A DNA stretch of 64,000 nucleotides from Streptomyces sp. T39 (GTDB lineage: Bacteria > Actinomycetota > Actinomycetes > Streptomycetales > Streptomycetaceae), in contig NZ_RDBP01000012.1 of NCBI RefSeq assembly GCF_008042045.1, forward strand, positions 384,509 to 448,508, in the 5' to 3' direction. Positions 42,614 to 53,673 of the stretch are shown here, piece after piece. Position 1 is the first letter of the stretch. Every line of letters starts with the position of its first letter. The position numbers and the translations under genes were made by a program. The notes below the pieces were generated by a model. It worked only from the letters and a program-made list of their open reading frames with translations, did no database searches and was not told where the DNA came from.

Positions 42614-42907
42614 GCCCGCCATCATGGCGTGCCACCGCCCGCCCGCGCAGCGGCATTCCGCGGGGCGGGCGCGGTGCGCCGCGCAGCGGAATCGGGGCGC
42701 CGGGCGCGGGACCGCAGCGGGTACGGGGCCCCGGGCCACGGCCGGTCCCGGGACCCGTGGAGCCGCCTCCGGGCGGCGGGGGCCCGGGGAGCCGGCCCTG
42801 GGGCCGCGCCCCAGGGCCCCAGGCCGGCGGCCGGGGCCGGTCCGGGACCGGCCGTCGGTGCCGGCCGGCCCCGGGCCGGGCCGCCCCGCACCCGGGGGCC
42901 GGTGCGG
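42614..42907. other. Gene-free, extremely GC-rich spacer
   Basis: 294 bp composed almost only of G and C, with two partial copies of GCGCAGCGG...GGGGCG near 42,648 and 42,676. Frames open here are low-complexity Pro/Ala/Arg products and are not supported as genes. Confidence 0.5.
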
Positions 42908-44563
42908 TCAGTCCCCGGTGCGGCGGGACGCCTGGCCGATGGCGTCGGCCAGGTCCTTCACCGCGTCGTCCTCGGTGGACCCGGCGAGGGCGCGTGCGTG
43001 TCGTTCCAGGGCAGCGAGGCCCGGGTCGCCCGGCAGGCCGCCGCCGCGCAGGGACTCGGCGAAGTAGGCGGCGACCGCGGTGACCTGGAGGCGCGGCGGT
43101 GCCTGGGACCACAGCGCGTCGTCGATCGCGCCGGTCTCCACCGAGCCGCTCGCCTCGTGGGGGGTGCGGGTCCGCGGGTCGAGCCAGCGGACGGTCGCGG
43201 TGGCCACATGGCCGCGTGCCCCGTCCCTGAGGCGCACCGCGTACAGCGCGGTCACCGTGTGACCCGGGCCGACCTCGCCGCCGTCGACGCGGTCGTCGCG
43301 GAAGTCGTCGTCGGCGACGGCCCGGTTCTCGTAGCCGATGAGCCGGAACTGCCGCACGGTCGCGGGGTCGAAGGCCACCTGGGCCTTGGCGTCGCGGGCC
43401 CGCAGTTCGACGTGGGCCGGCAGCTGGTCGACGAAGACCTCGCGCGCGTCCTCGGTGGTGGAGACGTAGGTGGTGTGACCGTCGCCCCTGTCGGCGAGAC
43501 GTTCCATCAGTTCGTCGCCGTAGTCGCTGCCCACCCCGACGCCGAAGAGGGTGATGCCGTGCTCGCGGCGGGCGTCGTCGATGCGGTCCAGGATGGTGTC
43601 CGCCTCCGTCGCCCCGGTGTTGGCGAGGGCATCGGAGAGCAGGACGACGCGGTTGGTGGCGCCGTTCCTGCGGCCTTCGACGGCGACCTCGTACCCGGTC
43701 GTCACCCCGGCTTCGACGTTGGTCGAGTCACTGGGCTCCAGATCGTCGACGATGCCGTGGATCCGGTCGCGGTTGCCGTCCAGGCGGGTCATCGGCAGCC
43801 GGGTCTCGGCCTCGCCGCTGAAGGTGACGACGGCGATGGAGTCGTCGTCGCGCAGCTGGTCGGTGAGGGTGCCGAGCGAGGTCTTGACCAGGTCGAGCCG
43901 GCCCGGTTCCGCCATGGAGCCGGAGACGTCGACGACGAACGTGAGCGCGGCCGGCGGGCGTTCGCCGGCGTCCTCGGCGGCCGCGGTGGCCAGGCCGACC
44001 CGCACCAGGGACCAGGCCGAGCCGTCCTTCCCGCCGCCGTCGGAGGACGATGTGATCTCGCCCTCCGCCGCCCCGCCGGCCGCCCCGCCGGGACGGGCCC
44101 CGTCGACGGTGACGGAGAATCCGTCGCCGTCGGGGCGGCGGTAGTCCTGGCGGAAGCTGTTGACGAACTCCTCGGGCCGCACCTGCTGCCCCAGCGGCGT
44201 CCCGCCCTCCTTCAGCACCCGCCGGGTGTAGTGGTACGACGCGGTGTCGACGTCGAGCGCGAAGGTCGACAGGTAGTCGGGCGCCGGCTTCGCCTCACGC
44301 TCCCCCGACGCCTCGTCACCGGCCGCGTCGTCACGGTCCCCGTAGGCGCCCCGGCCCCCGTCCGGGGCCACCGGGGCGGGCACGCCGTCGTGGCTCCTGC
44401 CGCCCTCGGCCCGGTCGGTGGCGCTGCGGTCGCCCGAGCCCGCGCCGCACGCCGCCGTCAGGGCGAGCCCCGACGCCAGCAGTACAGCCGTCATCCCGCG
44501 GACCGCCCGCTGGGCGGCCCGTCCTTTCCCGGCAGGGACCTTCACGTCCGGACGGAGTCTCAT
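42908..44563 (-). CDS. VWA-domain lipoprotein (YfbK-like)
   Basis: 551 aa from ATG 44563 with GAGGGGG upstream. The signal peptide ends in lipobox LTAAC, so the protein should be lipid-anchored outside the membrane. Pieces in order: N-terminal vWF-N segment (STFALDVDTASYHYTRRVL, QVRPEEFVNSF), VWA domain near 210-390 with MIDAS DVSGSM, DDSIAVVTFSG and LLSDALANTG, and a C-terminal DUF3520-like part (RDGARGHVATATVRW). The family's function is unclear; metal-dependent binding is likely. No partner genes are near. Confidence 0.87.
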   Translation of the reverse strand: MRLRPDVKVPAGKGRAAQRAVRGMTAVLLASGLALTAACGAGSGDRSATDRAEGGRSHDGVPAPVAPDGGRGAYGDRDDAAGDEASGEREAKPAPDYLSTFALDVDTASYHYTRRVLKEGGTPLGQQVRPEEFVNSFRQDYRRPDGDGFSVTVDGARPGGAAGGAAEGEITSSSDGGGKDGSAWSLVRVGLATAAAEDAGERPPAALTFVVDVSGSMAEPGRLDLVKTSLGTLTDQLRDDDSIAVVTFSGEAETRLPMTRLDGNRDRIHGIVDDLEPSDSTNVEAGVTTGYEVAVEGRRNGATNRVVLLSDALANTGATEADTILDRIDDARREHGITLFGVGVGSDYGDELMERLADRGDGHTTYVSTTEDAREVFVDQLPAHVELRARDAKAQVAFDPATVRQFRLIGYENRAVADDDFRDDRVDGGEVGPGHTVTALYAVRLRDGARGHVATATVRWLDPRTRTPHEASGSVETGAIDDALWSQAPPRLQVTAVAAYFAESLRGGGLPGDPGLAALERHARALAGSTEDDAVKDLADAIGQASRRTGD

Positions 44564-44723
44564 CCCGGTTCCCCCTCGCTGTCGCGTCACGTGTGAATGT
44601 GACGTGCGAGGAGCCGGGACGGACCGGCCGAAGGGGTTGCGGATGGGTCTCGATGTGGCAACGCGCCGGGTTCTTCCGCCCTGTTCGGGGTGTTCGCGTC
44701 CCGAACAGGACCGTCCCCCGGCG

Positions 44724-45605
44724 CTACGACACGATGTCCTTGCGGGAGAAGTTGCGGAAGGCGAGCGCGAACAGGACCAGCGCGTAGGTGACGGAGACCG
44801 AGGCGCCCTTCACCATGCCCGTCCACTCCAGCTGCGGCTGGAGGGCGTCGATCCAGGCGAACTGCCAGTGGGCGGGCAGTACTTCGCGCCAGGCGCCGAG
44901 CGCGGTCACCGCGTCCAGCACATTGCCGATGATCGTCAGACCGACGGCTCCGCCGACCGCGCCGAGCGGCGCGTCGGTCTTGGTGGACAGCCAGAACGCG
45001 AGCCCGGCGGTCACCAGCTGGGACAGGAAGACGAAGGCGACGACGACGCCGATCCTGCCGAGCGAGTCGGCGGCCGGCAGCGACCCTCCGGTGGGCAGCC
45101 GGAGCGGCCCCCACCCGTAGGCCACCGAGCCCGCCACCAGTCCGACCAGCGGCAGCAGGACCATCGCGGCCGCGCTGAAGCCCAGGGCGACCGCGAGCTT
45201 GGACCACAGCAGCCGGGTCCGCGGCACGGGCGCGGCCAGCAGATAGCGCAGGGACGACCAGTTCGCCTCGGAGGCGACGGTGTCCCCGTGGAACAGCGCG
45301 ACCGGCACCACCAGCAGGAAGCCGGCGGAGACGAACAGACAGGTGGCGGCGAAGTTGGCGCCCGACGCCGTCGCCGTGTCCATCAGGTTGATCCGGCCGT
45401 TGTCCCGGCTGTCCGGGGATCCGCCGATCGCGAAGGCGGCGATCAGGACGAACGGCAGGGCGGTGAGGATCCCGGCCATCACCAGGGTGCGCCGCCGCTT
45501 CAGCTGCCGCACCGCCTCCACGCGCAGGGGCAGGGTGCGGCCCGCCCGGTATCCGGGGGCGGCGTCGGCGAGCCCGGCCGGGGCCTCGTGTACGGGCGCG
45601 CTCAT
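44724..45605 (-). CDS. ABC-2 type transporter permease
   Basis: 293 aa from ATG 45605. Six hydrophobic segments, including LVMAGILTALPFVLIAAFAIG, CLFVSAGFLLVVPVALF, LGFSAAAMVLLPLVGLVAG, and RYLLAAPVPRTRLLWSKL as the cytoplasmic loop typical of ABC-2 permeases. Its ATG overlaps the stop of the hydrolase-ATPase fusion (ATGA), so the two make one exporter. Confidence 0.87.
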   Translation of the reverse strand: MSAPVHEAPAGLADAAPGYRAGRTLPLRVEAVRQLKRRRTLVMAGILTALPFVLIAAFAIGGSPDSRDNGRINLMDTATASGANFAATCLFVSAGFLLVVPVALFHGDTVASEANWSSLRYLLAAPVPRTRLLWSKLAVALGFSAAAMVLLPLVGLVAGSVAYGWGPLRLPTGGSLPAADSLGRIGVVVAFVFLSQLVTAGLAFWLSTKTDAPLGAVGGAVGLTIIGNVLDAVTALGAWREVLPAHWQFAWIDALQPQLEWTGMVKGASVSVTYALVLFALAFRNFSRKDIVS

Positions 45606-48385
45606 GCGGAGCCTCCGATCAGGGTGAGGAACGCGTCCTCCAGGCGGCGGTGCGGCCCGACGCCCGTGACGGGCACGCCGAGACGGACCAGTTCGGCGAT
45701 GAGCGTGGCGGCGCTCGCGCCGTCCAGCCGGACGAGCAGTCCGTCGCCGGTGCGCTCGGCCGAGCCGATACCGGGCAGCGCGGCGAGCTTCTCCACGACC
45801 GGGTCGGCCACCTCGCCGTCGGTGGTGACGAGCAGGATGTCGCCCTCGCCGGTGATCTCGGCCACCGGCCCCGCCTGCACCAGTCGCCCGCGGTCCATGA
45901 CCACGAGGTGGGTGCAGGACTGCTCCACCTCCGAGAGGAGGTGGCTGGAGACGATGACGGTCCGGCCCCCGGCCGCGTACCGGATCATCACGTCCCGCAT
46001 CTCGCGGATCTGCGGCGGGTCGAGTCCGTTGGTCGGCTCGTCGAGGATCAGCAGGTCGGGGAGGCCCAGCATGGCCTGGGCGATGGCGAGCCGCTGCCGC
46101 ATGCCCTGCGAGTACGTGCGGACGGCACGCGCGAGCGCGTCGCCGAGGCCCGCGATCTCCAGTGCCTCGTCCATGTGCGCGTCGCCCGCGGGCCTGCCGG
46201 TGGCCTGCCAGTACAGTTCCAGGTTCTCGCGGCCCGAGAGGTGCGGCAGGAAGCCCGCTCCCTCGACGAACGCGCCGACCCGGGAGAGCACCGGCGCCCC
46301 GGGACGGATGGCATGGCCGAAGACCCGGATCTCGCCCTCGTCCGGACGGATCAGGCCCATCAGCATGCGCAGGGTCGTGGTCTTGCCCGCTCCGTTGGGG
46401 CCGAGGAGACCGAGCACCTGACCCTTCTCGACCCGGAAGGACAGGTCGCGCACGGCGTACCGGTCGGTGGATTTCGCGTACTTCTTGGTGAGTCCGGTGA
46501 TCTCCAGCGGCACGTCCGCGCGCTCCGGGTCGGGCGCCGGGGCGACGGCACGGCGGCGGGCGGTGACCAGCAGGGCGGCGGCGACGACGACTCCGGCCGC
46601 GGGCAGCGCCCAGACCCACCAGGCGAGGCCGGCGGCCTGGGTCCGCACCGACGGGGCGGTCGGGACGGTCAGGGGGCCGTCCGCCGAGACGGTGTAGGTG
46701 GCGGGCTCCGCCGGGGAGGCGTAGCCGAGGTCGGTCGCGGACAGGACGAGGCGCAGCCGGTGGCCCGCGTCGGCCTCGTGGTCGACGGCGGGGAGCCGGA
46801 GGGTGACCTTCCGGCCCTCGCGGGCGTCCTCGATCCGGACGGGGGCGACGAGTTGCGAGGGCAGCACCTGCCGTCGGCCGTCCGGCGCGACGTCGTAGAC
46901 CTTGCCGAACAGGACCGCCTCGCCGGTGTCCGACCTCACCGTGACGGTGACCTGCGGTGTTCCGGTGATGCGGGTGGTCTCCGTCAGCGGCGCGGTGGTG
47001 AAGGACGCCGACTGGCCCGGGAAGTCGAGGGAGATGCCGACGCCGAGCGAGGACAGGGCGCCCGCCCCGGCGCCCAGACCGGGGACGGAGGAGACGGAGG
47101 GCGGGCTGGCGCCGGCCGGGTTGGTGAAGGTCTGCTCGCGGCCGGTCAGGGGGAACTCCCGTGCGCCGCTGTCCAGTCCGGGGTAGCGGTCGGCGGTCGC
47201 GCCGCGCAGTTGCGCCCGGCCGTCGGTGGAGTCGACCCCTCCGGTGCGGCTGACGCGGAACGCGGGGCCGGTGTCCGCGCTCTCGTCCTTCTTCAGGTAG
47301 CGGTCGAACCAGTCCCCGATGCGGGCCTCGACGCGGTCCGTCTCGCCGTCGCCGCCGTCGTGGCCGCCGGAGATCCAGTCGACGGCGACGGGTGCGCCGC
47401 CGGCGGCCACGGCCTTCGCGATGGCGTCCGCGTGGGTGAGGGGGAACAGGGAGTCCGACTGTCCCTGCACGATCAGGGCGGGGACCCGGATCCGGTCGGC
47501 CACGGCGGAGGGGCTGCGCTGCTCCAGGAGCCGCCGGGCCTCGGCGTCGGGGCGGCCGGCGACGGCGACGCGCTCGTACATGGCGCACAGCTGCGGCTGG
47601 AACCGGCCGCAGCCCGAGGGGTTGCGCGGTGTGGCGCCGGCGCTGCCGGATCCGGTGGCCGCCCCGCCGGCGGGGGCCTGCCCGTCGCCGGGCGCCTCGC
47701 CGTCGCGCTGCCCGTCGCCGGGTGTCCCGCCGTCGGAGGGGGGGGCGTCGGTCAGACCGCCGCCGGCCGCCGAGCCGGTCGTGAAGAAGATCCCGGCCCA
47801 GAGCTTCTTGTACACACCGTCCGGGAACAGCGCGTCGGCGAGGTTCCAGTACGTGATCCGGGGCGCGATGGCGTCGACCCGATCGTCGTGTCCGGCGCCC
47901 AGCAGGGAGATCGCCCCGCCGTACGAGGAGCCGGTGATGCCGACCCGCGGATCGCCCTCCGCGTCCAGTTCGACCTCGGGCCGTTCGGCGAGCCAGTCGA
48001 TCAGCCGGGAGACGTCCTTGACCTCGTGCGCGGGGTCGTTGAGGCCGATGCGGCCGGTGGAGGCGCCGAAGCCCCGCGCGGACCAGGTCAGTACGGCGTA
48101 CCCGTCGCGGGCCAGCTTCTCCGCCTGGGCGCGTACGTCGTCCTTGCTGCCGCCGAAACCGTGGCCGATGAGCACGGCGGGCCGCCGCCCTTCGCCGCCC
48201 GCGGTGAAGTACGAGGTGTCGATCTCCGCTCCGGGCATGGTGTGCACCCGGTCCTCGCGGTGCACGGCCGGCGTGCCGTCGTCCGCGACGGCCGTCCAGG
48301 TGCCCGCTCCGGCGAGGACCGCGAGGGCCGCCGCTCCGGCGAACCATCGGCTCCTCGCGGCGGGCCGGGGAAGTCGGATCTTCAT
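45602..48385 (-). CDS. Exported alpha/beta hydrolase (X-Pro dipeptidyl-peptidase-like) fused to ABC ATPase
   Basis: 927 aa from ATG 48385. Topology: N-terminal span (about 14-33), an extracytoplasmic S15/CocE-type hydrolase with GHGFGGSK, nucleophile Ser in GITGSSYGG, Asp in QSDSLFPL and His in SGGHDGGD, a beta-jelly-roll, a second span near 615-640 (WWVWALPAAGVVVAAALLV), then a cytoplasmic ATPase with GPNGAGKTT, YSQGMRQRL, LLILDEPTNGLDP and SSHLL. One polypeptide thus joins an outside peptidase to an inside transport ATPase, coupled to the permease gene downstream. Likely linked functions are peptide processing and transport; substrate unknown. Confidence 0.88.
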   Translation of the reverse strand: MKIRLPRPAARSRWFAGAAALAVLAGAGTWTAVADDGTPAVHREDRVHTMPGAEIDTSYFTAGGEGRRPAVLIGHGFGGSKDDVRAQAEKLARDGYAVLTWSARGFGASTGRIGLNDPAHEVKDVSRLIDWLAERPEVELDAEGDPRVGITGSSYGGAISLLGAGHDDRVDAIAPRITYWNLADALFPDGVYKKLWAGIFFTTGSAAGGGLTDAPPSDGGTPGDGQRDGEAPGDGQAPAGGAATGSGSAGATPRNPSGCGRFQPQLCAMYERVAVAGRPDAEARRLLEQRSPSAVADRIRVPALIVQGQSDSLFPLTHADAIAKAVAAGGAPVAVDWISGGHDGGDGETDRVEARIGDWFDRYLKKDESADTGPAFRVSRTGGVDSTDGRAQLRGATADRYPGLDSGAREFPLTGREQTFTNPAGASPPSVSSVPGLGAGAGALSSLGVGISLDFPGQSASFTTAPLTETTRITGTPQVTVTVRSDTGEAVLFGKVYDVAPDGRRQVLPSQLVAPVRIEDAREGRKVTLRLPAVDHEADAGHRLRLVLSATDLGYASPAEPATYTVSADGPLTVPTAPSVRTQAAGLAWWVWALPAAGVVVAAALLVTARRRAVAPAPDPERADVPLEITGLTKKYAKSTDRYAVRDLSFRVEKGQVLGLLGPNGAGKTTTLRMLMGLIRPDEGEIRVFGHAIRPGAPVLSRVGAFVEGAGFLPHLSGRENLELYWQATGRPAGDAHMDEALEIAGLGDALARAVRTYSQGMRQRLAIAQAMLGLPDLLILDEPTNGLDPPQIREMRDVMIRYAAGGRTVIVSSHLLSEVEQSCTHLVVMDRGRLVQAGPVAEITGEGDILLVTTDGEVADPVVEKLAALPGIGSAERTGDGLLVRLDGASAATLIAELVRLGVPVTGVGPHRRLEDAFLTLIGGSA

Positions 48386-48675
48386 GTCTGAACCCTAAGC
48401 GCACCACCTGTGTGCCCTCCGCTGCCGCCAGGCGGAACCGGAAGGCCTTCTGAGGTAGTACGTCCCGCCCGCGGCATACACCAGACGCGGTATCCGGAAG
48501 GGGCCGCCCGGAGCCCGCCCGGTGGGCTCCGGCGCCGCACGGCCCGGTACGGCCTGCTCGGAGCCGTCAACCGGCGTGCGCACCAGGGGCCTTGACGCCA
48601 TCCGCGCCCCTACGGCCGGCCGGGCAGGGCACGTGTGGCGCAGGTCACCTCACGACCCCTGACCGCCGCGGCCGG
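48386..48675. promoter_or_regulatory. Intergenic region upstream of the fusion gene
   Basis: 290 bp. It must hold the promoter of the minus-strand hydrolase/ATPase gene; GAGGTAGTACGTCCCGCC near 48,451 is the least GC-rich part. No clear operator, RNA or coding signal. Confidence 0.3.
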
Positions 48676-49275
48676 TCACGGCGCGACGAGACGTCCGAGG
48701 AGCTCCGGATCCGCCGGGTACGGCCGTTCCCGGGGCAGCAGCCGAGCAGCCGCGTCCATCTCGCCCACCCGCACCAGCCCGTGGATCTCGCGGGCCAGCC
48801 CGGTCACATCGGTGATCGACACCGTCCACTCGTCCGCGTAGCGGCGTGCGGCCTCCCCCGCGAGACCGAGCTGCAGCGACCGGTACGGCAGCGGCGCCAG
48901 CGACAGGTCCCTCTCCGGGTCCCACTGCACCCGGGCCGGCGACTGCCGGAGCTCGCGCCGCCACTCCGCGCGGTCGGTGTGGAGGCCGCGCCGGTAGTGG
49001 GACAGACAGGCGTGCCGCAGCGCCCAGTCGAAGCCGTCACGCCGGATCTCGACGGCGAGCACCGTCTCCTGGCCGGGCTTGGCCGCCCAGCCGCAGCGGT
49101 ACATCATCCACAGGAACGACGGCTTGATCCAGGTCATCCGGTCCCGCTTCCAGGCCGCGGGGAAACGGCCCGTCCGGGCGGCCGGACCGCCGAGTTCCGG
49201 ACGGTAGGCCTGGTAGACGGTGACGGTCTCCTCCGTGTGGCGGGCGCGGATGCGGTACTTCGGCTCGTCGGGCAT
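48676..49275 (-). CDS. DUF4291-family protein
   Basis: 199 aa from ATG 49275 with GGAGGG upstream. Signature segments: YRIRARHTEETVTVYQAYRP, DRMTWIKPSFLWMMYRCGWA, VLAVEIRRDGFDWAL, VQWDPERDLSLAPLPYRSLQLGL. Length equals the family's usual 190-200. DUF4291 has no known function; occurrence is scattered across bacteria and fungi. Single gene. Confidence 0.88.
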   Translation of the reverse strand: MPDEPKYRIRARHTEETVTVYQAYRPELGGPAARTGRFPAAWKRDRMTWIKPSFLWMMYRCGWAAKPGQETVLAVEIRRDGFDWALRHACLSHYRRGLHTDRAEWRRELRQSPARVQWDPERDLSLAPLPYRSLQLGLAGEAARRYADEWTVSITDVTGLAREIHGLVRVGEMDAAARLLPRERPYPADPELLGRLVAP

Positions 49276-49377
49276 GACGTACACCCTCCGGCCCCGTGGC
49301 CTGCCCACGCCACCGGTTTACCGGCTCCCCGCACGGACGGGGGTGCGTGCCCCTCACCCTGCCGCCGCCCCGGCACG

Positions 49378-49411
49378 GCCGAGGGGCCGCCCCGGCGGGC
49401 GGCCCCTCGGC
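49378..49411 (-). terminator. Terminator of the inositol operon
   Basis: 15-bp perfect stem GCCGAGGGGCCGCCC / GGGCGGCCCCTCGGC with loop CGGC, 19 bp after the mmsA stop. Confidence 0.75.
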
Positions 49412-49429
49412 GGGCGGATCCGGGCGGGA

Positions 49430-50932
<1,503 letters not shown>

Positions 50933-50955
50933 GGCGAAAAGCTCCTTCGCGTCCT

Positions 50956-52827
50956 TCAGAGATGGCGGCGTCGGGCGGCGACGTGCCGGTCGTACTCCTC
51001 GCGCGCCGTGACCGCCGCCGGGCGGGCCGCGGTCTCGGCCACCGGAACATCCCACCACGCCTGCGCCCCGGGCGGGCCCGACACTGTGTCGGGCATTCCG
51101 GTCTCCGTGTAGACACATGTGGGGACGGTCGCCTCCCGTGCCTCGGCCAGGGCTTCCCGCAGGTCACCCACGGTCGTGGCGCGGAGCACCCGCATCCCGA
51201 GGGAGGCCGCGTTGGCCGCGAGGTCGACGGGCAGCGGCGCCCCGTCGTACGCCCGGCCGGGGCCGGTGCGCCGCCGGTACGCGGTGCCGAAGCGCTCGCC
51301 GCCCACCGTCTCGGACAGTCCGCCGATGGATGCGTAGCCGTGGTTCTGGAGGACGACCAGCCGGATCGGGACGCCCTCCTGGACGGCGGTGACGATCTCG
51401 GTCGGGTTCATCAGGTAGGTGCCGTCGCCGACGAGGGCCCACACCGGGCGGCCGGGGGCGGCCATCGCCACGCCGATGGCCGCCGGGATCTCGTAGCCCA
51501 TGCAGGAGTAGCCGTACTCGACGTGGTACTGATCGGCCGAGCGGGCGCGCCACAGCTTGTGCAGGTCGCCGGGGAGCGACCCGGCCGCGTTGATCAGGAT
51601 GTCGTCCCCGGTGACCATCTCGTCGAGGAGACCGAGCACCTGGGCCTGGGTGGGTGGCAGCCCGGGGTCGGGGGCCCGGAACGCGGCGGTGACACGCTCC
51701 TCCCAGGCGGACTTCTCCTTGCCGTACGCGGCCTCGTAGGCGGCGTCGACGCGGTGGCCGCGGAGCCCTTCGGTGAGACCGCGCAGGGCGGCGCGGGCGT
51801 CGGCCACCACGGGCAGCGCCGAGAGCTTGTGGGCGTCGAAGCCGGTGACGTTGATGTTGAGGAAGCGGACGCCGGGGTGCTCGAAGAGGGTTCCGGAGGC
51901 CGTGGTGAAGTCCGTGAAGCGGGTGCCGACGCCGATGACCAGGTCGGCGGCGCGGGCGAGACCGTCGGCGGTGGCGGTGCCGGTGTGGCCGATGCCGCCG
52001 ACGTCGGCGGGATGGTCATGGGGCAGGGACCCCTTGCCCGCCTGGGTGGAGGCCACGGGCACCCCGGTGGCCTCCGCGAACGCGGCCAGCGCGCCTTCGG
52101 CCGCGCTGTGGTGCACCCCGCCGCCGGCGACCAGCAGGGGTCTGCGGGCGGCGCGGACCGCGCGCACGGCGTCGGCCAGCACGTCAGGGTCGGGGTGGGG
52201 CGCGGTGATCCGCCACACCCGCTCGGCGAAGAACTCCTCCGGCCAGTCGTACGCCTCGGCCTGCACGTCCTGCGGCAGCGCGAGGGTCACCGCGCCGGTC
52301 CGCGCCGGATCGGTCAGCACCCGCATAGCCTGGAGCGCGGCCGGGATCAGCGCCTCGGGCCGGGTGACGCGGTCGAAGAAGCGGGACACGGGGCGCAGCG
52401 CGTCGTTGACCGACACGTCGCCCGCGTACGGGACCTCCAGCTGCTGGAGGACCGGGTCGGCGGGCCGGGTGGCGAACACGTCCCCGGGCAGGAGCAGCAC
52501 GGGCAGGTGGTTGACGGTGGCGAGGGCCGCACCGGTGACCAGGTTGGTGGCCCCCGGGCCGATGGAGGTGGTGACGGCGTGGGCGGACAGCCGCCGGGAC
52601 TGTCGGGCGTATCCGACGGCGGCGTGCACCATGGCCTGTTCGCTGCGGCCCTGCACGAACGGCATCGCGTCGGCGGACTCCAGCAGCGCCTGGCCGATGC
52701 CGGCGACGTTGCCGTGGCCGAAGATGCCCCAGGTGGCGGCGATGAGCCGGTGCCGCTCGCCGTCGCGCTCCGTGTGCTGGGCGGCCAGGAAGCGCACCAG
52801 GGCCTGGGCGGTGGTGAGGCGTCTCAT
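50956..52827 (-). CDS. iolD: 3D-(3,5/4)-trihydroxycyclohexane-1,2-dione acylhydrolase
   Basis: 623 aa from ATG 52827, ATGA overlap with iolB. A thiamine-diphosphate enzyme: N-terminal AAQHTERDGERHRLIAATWGIFGHGNVAG and the catalytic-Glu region PFVQGRSEQAMVHAAVGYAR, central NAD-like domain, C-terminal VGDGTYLMNPTEI (ThDP/Mg site). It opens the diketone ring to 5-deoxy-D-glucuronate. Full length for the family. Followed by mmsA after 23 bp. Confidence 0.95.
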   Translation of the reverse strand: MRRLTTAQALVRFLAAQHTERDGERHRLIAATWGIFGHGNVAGIGQALLESADAMPFVQGRSEQAMVHAAVGYARQSRRLSAHAVTTSIGPGATNLVTGAALATVNHLPVLLLPGDVFATRPADPVLQQLEVPYAGDVSVNDALRPVSRFFDRVTRPEALIPAALQAMRVLTDPARTGAVTLALPQDVQAEAYDWPEEFFAERVWRITAPHPDPDVLADAVRAVRAARRPLLVAGGGVHHSAAEGALAAFAEATGVPVASTQAGKGSLPHDHPADVGGIGHTGTATADGLARAADLVIGVGTRFTDFTTASGTLFEHPGVRFLNINVTGFDAHKLSALPVVADARAALRGLTEGLRGHRVDAAYEAAYGKEKSAWEERVTAAFRAPDPGLPPTQAQVLGLLDEMVTGDDILINAAGSLPGDLHKLWRARSADQYHVEYGYSCMGYEIPAAIGVAMAAPGRPVWALVGDGTYLMNPTEIVTAVQEGVPIRLVVLQNHGYASIGGLSETVGGERFGTAYRRRTGPGRAYDGAPLPVDLAANAASLGMRVLRATTVGDLREALAEAREATVPTCVYTETGMPDTVSGPPGAQAWWDVPVAETAARPAAVTAREEYDRHVAARRRHL

Positions 52828-53657
52828 CGGTAGCCCTTCGTCTCTCCGGTGAGATGGCCGGGGTGGAAGCGGATCAACCACTCGCGGTCGGCGCCCGGTC
52901 CCGCCATCACGTTGAGGTAGTACATGGTGTGGCCGGGCTCTGCGACGGAGGGCCCGTGCCAGCCGTCGGGGACGAGGACCACGTCCCCGGTGCGGACCTC
53001 GGCGAGCAGGTCGGCGCCGCCGGGGCGGGACGGGGACACCCGCTGGTAGCCCGTGCCGTCCCCGTCGATCTCGAAGTAGTAGATCTCCTCCAGCTCGCTC
53101 TCCTGCCCCGGCAGGTGCTCGTCGTGCTTGTGGGGCGGATAGGAGGACCAGTGGCCGCCGGGGGTGAGGACCTCGACGGCGATCAGCCGGTCGCACGCGA
53201 AGGAGTCCGCGGCCGCGAAGTTGTGCACCCGCCGGGCCTGCATGCCGCTGCCGCGGGCCTCGACGGGAACCTCCGGCGCGGGGCCGTAGCGAGCGGGGAG
53301 TCGACGCTCGCACCTCGCTCCTGCCAGGGCGAAGCGGCCTCCCGCACCGGAGGCGATCAGGGCATGGGCGTCACGCGGCACGTAGGCGAAGTCGCTCACT
53401 CCGCCGAACACGCCTTCCCGCCCCTGCAGTTGGAACAACTCGCCGTGCGTCTGCACCGTACAGCCGCCGCTCAGCGGCAGCACGATCCATTCGCTGTCAC
53501 CGGTGTCCAGCCGGTGCGATCCGCCCGGGGGGAGCTCCAGCACCCGCAGGCCCGCATACCCCCAGCCCGCCCGCTCGGGGCCCATGTCGACGGTGTACGG
53601 TCCGCTCGCCGCGCCGCCCGCCGGGACGTGCAGGTCCGGCTTCTCGAAGTCGCTCAT
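52824..53657 (-). CDS. iolB: 5-deoxy-glucuronate isomerase
   Basis: 277 aa from ATG 53657. Double-cupin: WIVLPLSGGCTVQTHG, DAHALIASGAGGRFALAGA, then GHWSSYPPHKHDEHLPGQESELEEIYYFEI with metal-binding His/Glu and VLVPDGWHGPSVAEPGHTMYYLNVMAGP. Converts 5-deoxy-glucuronate to 5-dehydro-2-deoxy-gluconate. Stop overlaps iolD start. Confidence 0.95.
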   Translation of the reverse strand: MSDFEKPDLHVPAGGAASGPYTVDMGPERAGWGYAGLRVLELPPGGSHRLDTGDSEWIVLPLSGGCTVQTHGELFQLQGREGVFGGVSDFAYVPRDAHALIASGAGGRFALAGARCERRLPARYGPAPEVPVEARGSGMQARRVHNFAAADSFACDRLIAVEVLTPGGHWSSYPPHKHDEHLPGQESELEEIYYFEIDGDGTGYQRVSPSRPGGADLLAEVRTGDVVLVPDGWHGPSVAEPGHTMYYLNVMAGPGADREWLIRFHPGHLTGETKGYR

Positions 53658-53673
53658 ACCTCCTGCGTACCCC

